A stretch of 64,000 nucleotides of DNA from Sipunculus nudus. Lineage: Eukaryota; Annelida; Sipuncula; Golfingiida; Sipunculidae. The notes beneath the pieces were generated by a model. The model did no database searches. It was not told the DNA's origin and worked only from the letters and a program-made list of their open reading frames with translations. Position 1 is the first letter of the stretch. Every line of letters starts with the position of its first letter. Shown one piece after another: positions 61,314 to 64,000 of this stretch. A program made the translations under genes and the position numbers. Location of the stretch: the NCBI GenBank assembly GCA_026874595.1, contig CM049306.1, forward strand, positions 76,007,642 to 76,071,641, given 5' to 3'.

Positions 61314-61315
<2 letters not shown>

Positions 61316-61881
61316 ATTGAGTGATTTGATGGGAGTCTCATATCGTCTTGGCAATTTCTTGCACGCCAACTACCGTAGGGGATGTATTTGTAGATTCTCT
61401 CGTACATTATTATAGATTCTGTCGTTATCCTAAGGACGCGTTTATGTATTGGTCTGTGCCGCCCTTAACTGAAACACGCGGCGAAAGTCATAGTTGTCCT
61501 TGTTCATAAAAAAATATATGTTACTATAAAAAAACTGAAAATATCTTCGACAATTCAAATACAATCAGCTGCAACTTGTTCATAAAGAAAATTTATTGCA
61601 CCATGCAAGCTTTGTACCGTTTATAACCTGCGACTAGTTGGGCCCGGTCAGGGTATATACGGTGAGCTAATTAGTCTTTTATGAGACCATCCAAATTAAC
61701 GTAAAAAATGCTGGATATTCGGAATATTTTACATTTTAATCTTAAGTACAGTTAGAGGACTGTCTAATCTAATGTAACAAGTTGTAAAATGTGACATATA
61801 TTACATATGAAATCGCGTGTAAATGCACTTTTATTTGGGCCCGGGAGACGTATTGCGTGAAAATTGACCGTTTGTCCGACC

Positions 61882-61963
<82 letters not shown>

Positions 61964-62517
61964 GTTATAGTTCAGAATTACCGTGATTTACAGAATTTTA
62001 GTAACCTTTTTGGTGTCTATGGTAATAGAGCACTGTCCATTCTATTATAATAAATTGAAGAAAGTGTTAAATTCGCATAAAACACGCATGAAACGATCGT
62101 TTTTATTGAGCTCGGGTTTACAGACGGCCCAAAATATAGGTAATGTGACCCTTATAAAGAGTTAAAATTTAGCACTGAATAAAAGAGTAATCACCTAAAT
62201 TTTTAACTGATTTGGAAGGGATAAACCTAGCCTTCATGATTGACGCAATTACGGGATCGTTTCTATTTCGTAAGGGTCATTTTTCAAGTGTTTAATTTGG
62301 CCCGGTTTCTCAGGTTGGGCCCGGGTTTCAGTGTATCCTGTAAAGGAACATAAAAAGGCCAAGTGTTTAATTGGGCCCGGGTTTCAGCCTGTAAATATGG
62401 GTTTGAATGCCCTAGTTTACTTGACGATGTATACACAACGTCAAGAACGACTTACGTTATGGTGGAATAGATAATTTTCTACTACATTTGTCCAATTCAA
62501 CAGTGTTAATTATTATT

Positions 62518-62570
<53 letters not shown>

Positions 62571-63402
62571 CATAATTTACCCGTATTTTTGCTTAGTAAT
62601 ACATCTATTACTTATAATTTTTATATAATTTCCTCAAAAGTTTTGTAAAAAGGCTTTTACAAAAACCCTCCAAAATGCACAATTAACATTTTGGGTGAAC
62701 AGGCACTCAAAACAAGGAAAATTAGTTTGATAACAGATAAGAAAGGCTAAAATGCCGGGGGTGGGGGGGGGGGGGGGGGGGGGAGTCCTGCAGTGCTTAA
62801 TTATCATATGATATAAAGAATCCCCAATTCCCAATCGTATCAAGTCCTTATGCCTTTAGCCATGTCCTTTCGGCTCGCAAGAAAACCACGTATCATCTTC
62901 CTCCGGTTCTTGTTAGTTACTAGTGTTCATATTACTAGATTTATGGTAATTGTGTATATCACTCTTTTTAGAGTTTTTAATGGCCTATTTTACATTTTTA
63001 ACACAAATTATAAACAAAAGTAATTTACTGTAATATACAGAAGATGTTTACTTTCAGAAAAATAAAGATTATATTATGAAAGATGGTGTTGTTTGAGAGT
63101 CCTTGTGTCTCCTTGGTCAAATTTATTAGCTGAAATTTTCATCTTCCACCATAATTTTTTGCTTGACGTTGATGACGTCGCCAAGAAAAATAAGCCATAT
63201 TTGAGCATTTTTGCTCATTACATATCAAATATATTGGTTGTCTAACTCTATAAGCCTTATTCTTATATAAGTATATACATTTCTTCTTATTATAGAATAA
63301 TGAAATTATGGACATAATGCGTTAAAAATGGTGAATTAAGCTTGTGAACAAAACCATCTTAAAAGCACAGTGTCCAATTATATTATAGAAGCATATATCT
63401 GT
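61314..63402. other. Repeats, no gene recognised
   Basis: (TA)n at 61881-61964 and 62519-62570, the inverted partner of the 49838 repeat at 62010-62245, GGGCCCGGGTTTC-type motifs near 62290-62390 and a long G run near 62757-62783. Nothing conserved at the protein level. Confidence 0.55.
62010..62245. repeat. Dispersed repeat, inverted partner of 49838-50080
   Basis: Reverse complement carries the same ordered blocks as 49838-50080, including 'gattactc..tttt' and 'ttaactctt.ataagggtca'. Confidence 0.75.
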
Positions 63403-63902
63403 AGCCGTATCCACACTTGGTTTGTGTCTGAATCGCATGATAGTAAACCGGTTAAAGCTATGTACACATTCATACGGTTATCCGGTAGCGGCCAGAACAA
63501 TGACAACACGTTTTGGGTGTATAAGCATTACTTTAGTTTGGAAGCAGTGTACGCTTTGCGTCCGCACTGTAGTTCTCTTTACAAAAGCCTGAATGTGTTT
63601 ATTCAATAAAACATAACTTTGCTGGCAGCACTTCCTTCACTGGTAATCATATTTCTGTGCTGGAAAAAGTGGCATCGGATTGGGTCAAATGGTAACAAAA
63701 CTGGCCTCACGTTTACTAGAAAGGGATTTGCCTGTGCGCACCGGGAAACCGTTTACTGTAAACCGGACTAAAGTAAACTAGACTACTGTATACTGTCTTT
63801 CAAGAGGATACTGTAAACGGACCTGATGCAGATTAGTGGCCTAAAAGTGCGGACAGAATAAACCTATACACTATCAGGATTACTTCATAGTGCGGATACG
63901 GC
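63403..63902. mobile_element. MITE-like element, about 500 bp
   Basis: Left AGCCGTATCCACACTT; right, inverted, GGCCGTATCCGCACTA. An inner GTGCGGACAG/CTGTCCGC-type motif and several 'gtaaac.g' repeats lie between. The 79-codon frame inside is not recognised as a protein. Confidence 0.5.
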
Positions 63903-64000
63903 CTTTGTTTCAGCTATAAATGAGAGATCTTCTGCCTAAATACTTGAACTGATCTGAGCTTCCTCTTTCAGAAAAACCTACTCTGATGCACCCCCTCATT

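Noticed and set aside
63370-63609. 79-codon frame near the window end
   Set aside because: Spans one end of a MITE-like inverted repeat; no conserved motif.
1-64000. tRNA, rRNA or other structured RNA genes
   Set aside because: I looked for A/B box-like and cloverleaf patterns by eye and found none I could support; a covariance-model scan would be decisive.

Overview
The window reads as nuclear DNA of an animal, probably a lophotrochozoan and most likely a bivalve mollusc (inference). Two conserved genes are cut by GT-AG introns of 0.4-10 kb. The rest is AT-rich and full of short terminal-inverted-repeat (TIR) elements, (TA)n microsatellites, Ty3 and LINE remnants, and dispersed repeats rich in 'GACCTTGACC'. 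No bacterial, organellar or viral genome organisation is seen.

Two genes can be reconstructed exon by exon with every reading phase closing. SUCLG1 (+ strand, 8833-21683, 9 exons, 325 codons) encodes the alpha subunit of mitochondrial succinyl-CoA ligase (TCA cycle). PLPBP (- strand, 28253-47008, 8 exons, 302 codons) encodes the pyridoxal-phosphate homeostasis protein. They are convergent, tail to tail, 6.6 kb apart. They do not form a pathway together: one makes ATP or GTP in the TCA cycle, the other handles the cofactor PLP.

Layout. 1-967: a 527-bp tandem duplication of a 40-47-bp minisatellite. 968-8832: repeats, including a TIR element at 4098-7952. 8833-21683: SUCLG1, with TIR elements in introns 1, 3 and 5. 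21684-28252: intergenic, with a hAT-like element (23159-25302, perfect 8-bp target-site duplication) and a 566-bp tandem duplication (26795-27926). 28253-47008: PLPBP, with a pogo/Tigger-like element in intron 4 and, in the 9.8-kb intron 1, a 3.0-kb long-TIR element (43522-46554) carrying Ty3 remnants. 47009-54791: a TIR element (47872-49811) and an element whose 240-bp inverted arms hold a 48-bp perfect palindrome and an exon-like ORF (50987-53091). 54792-58043: a large pogo-like TIR element. 58500-61313: remnants of mobile-element proteins, including a LINE that has lost most of ORF2 but keeps its (CAAT)n 3' tail. 61314-64000: repeats and a MITE-like element.

Most open reading frames outside the two genes are chance frames through repeats. 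All family assignments come from reading the translated sequence; no database search was run.
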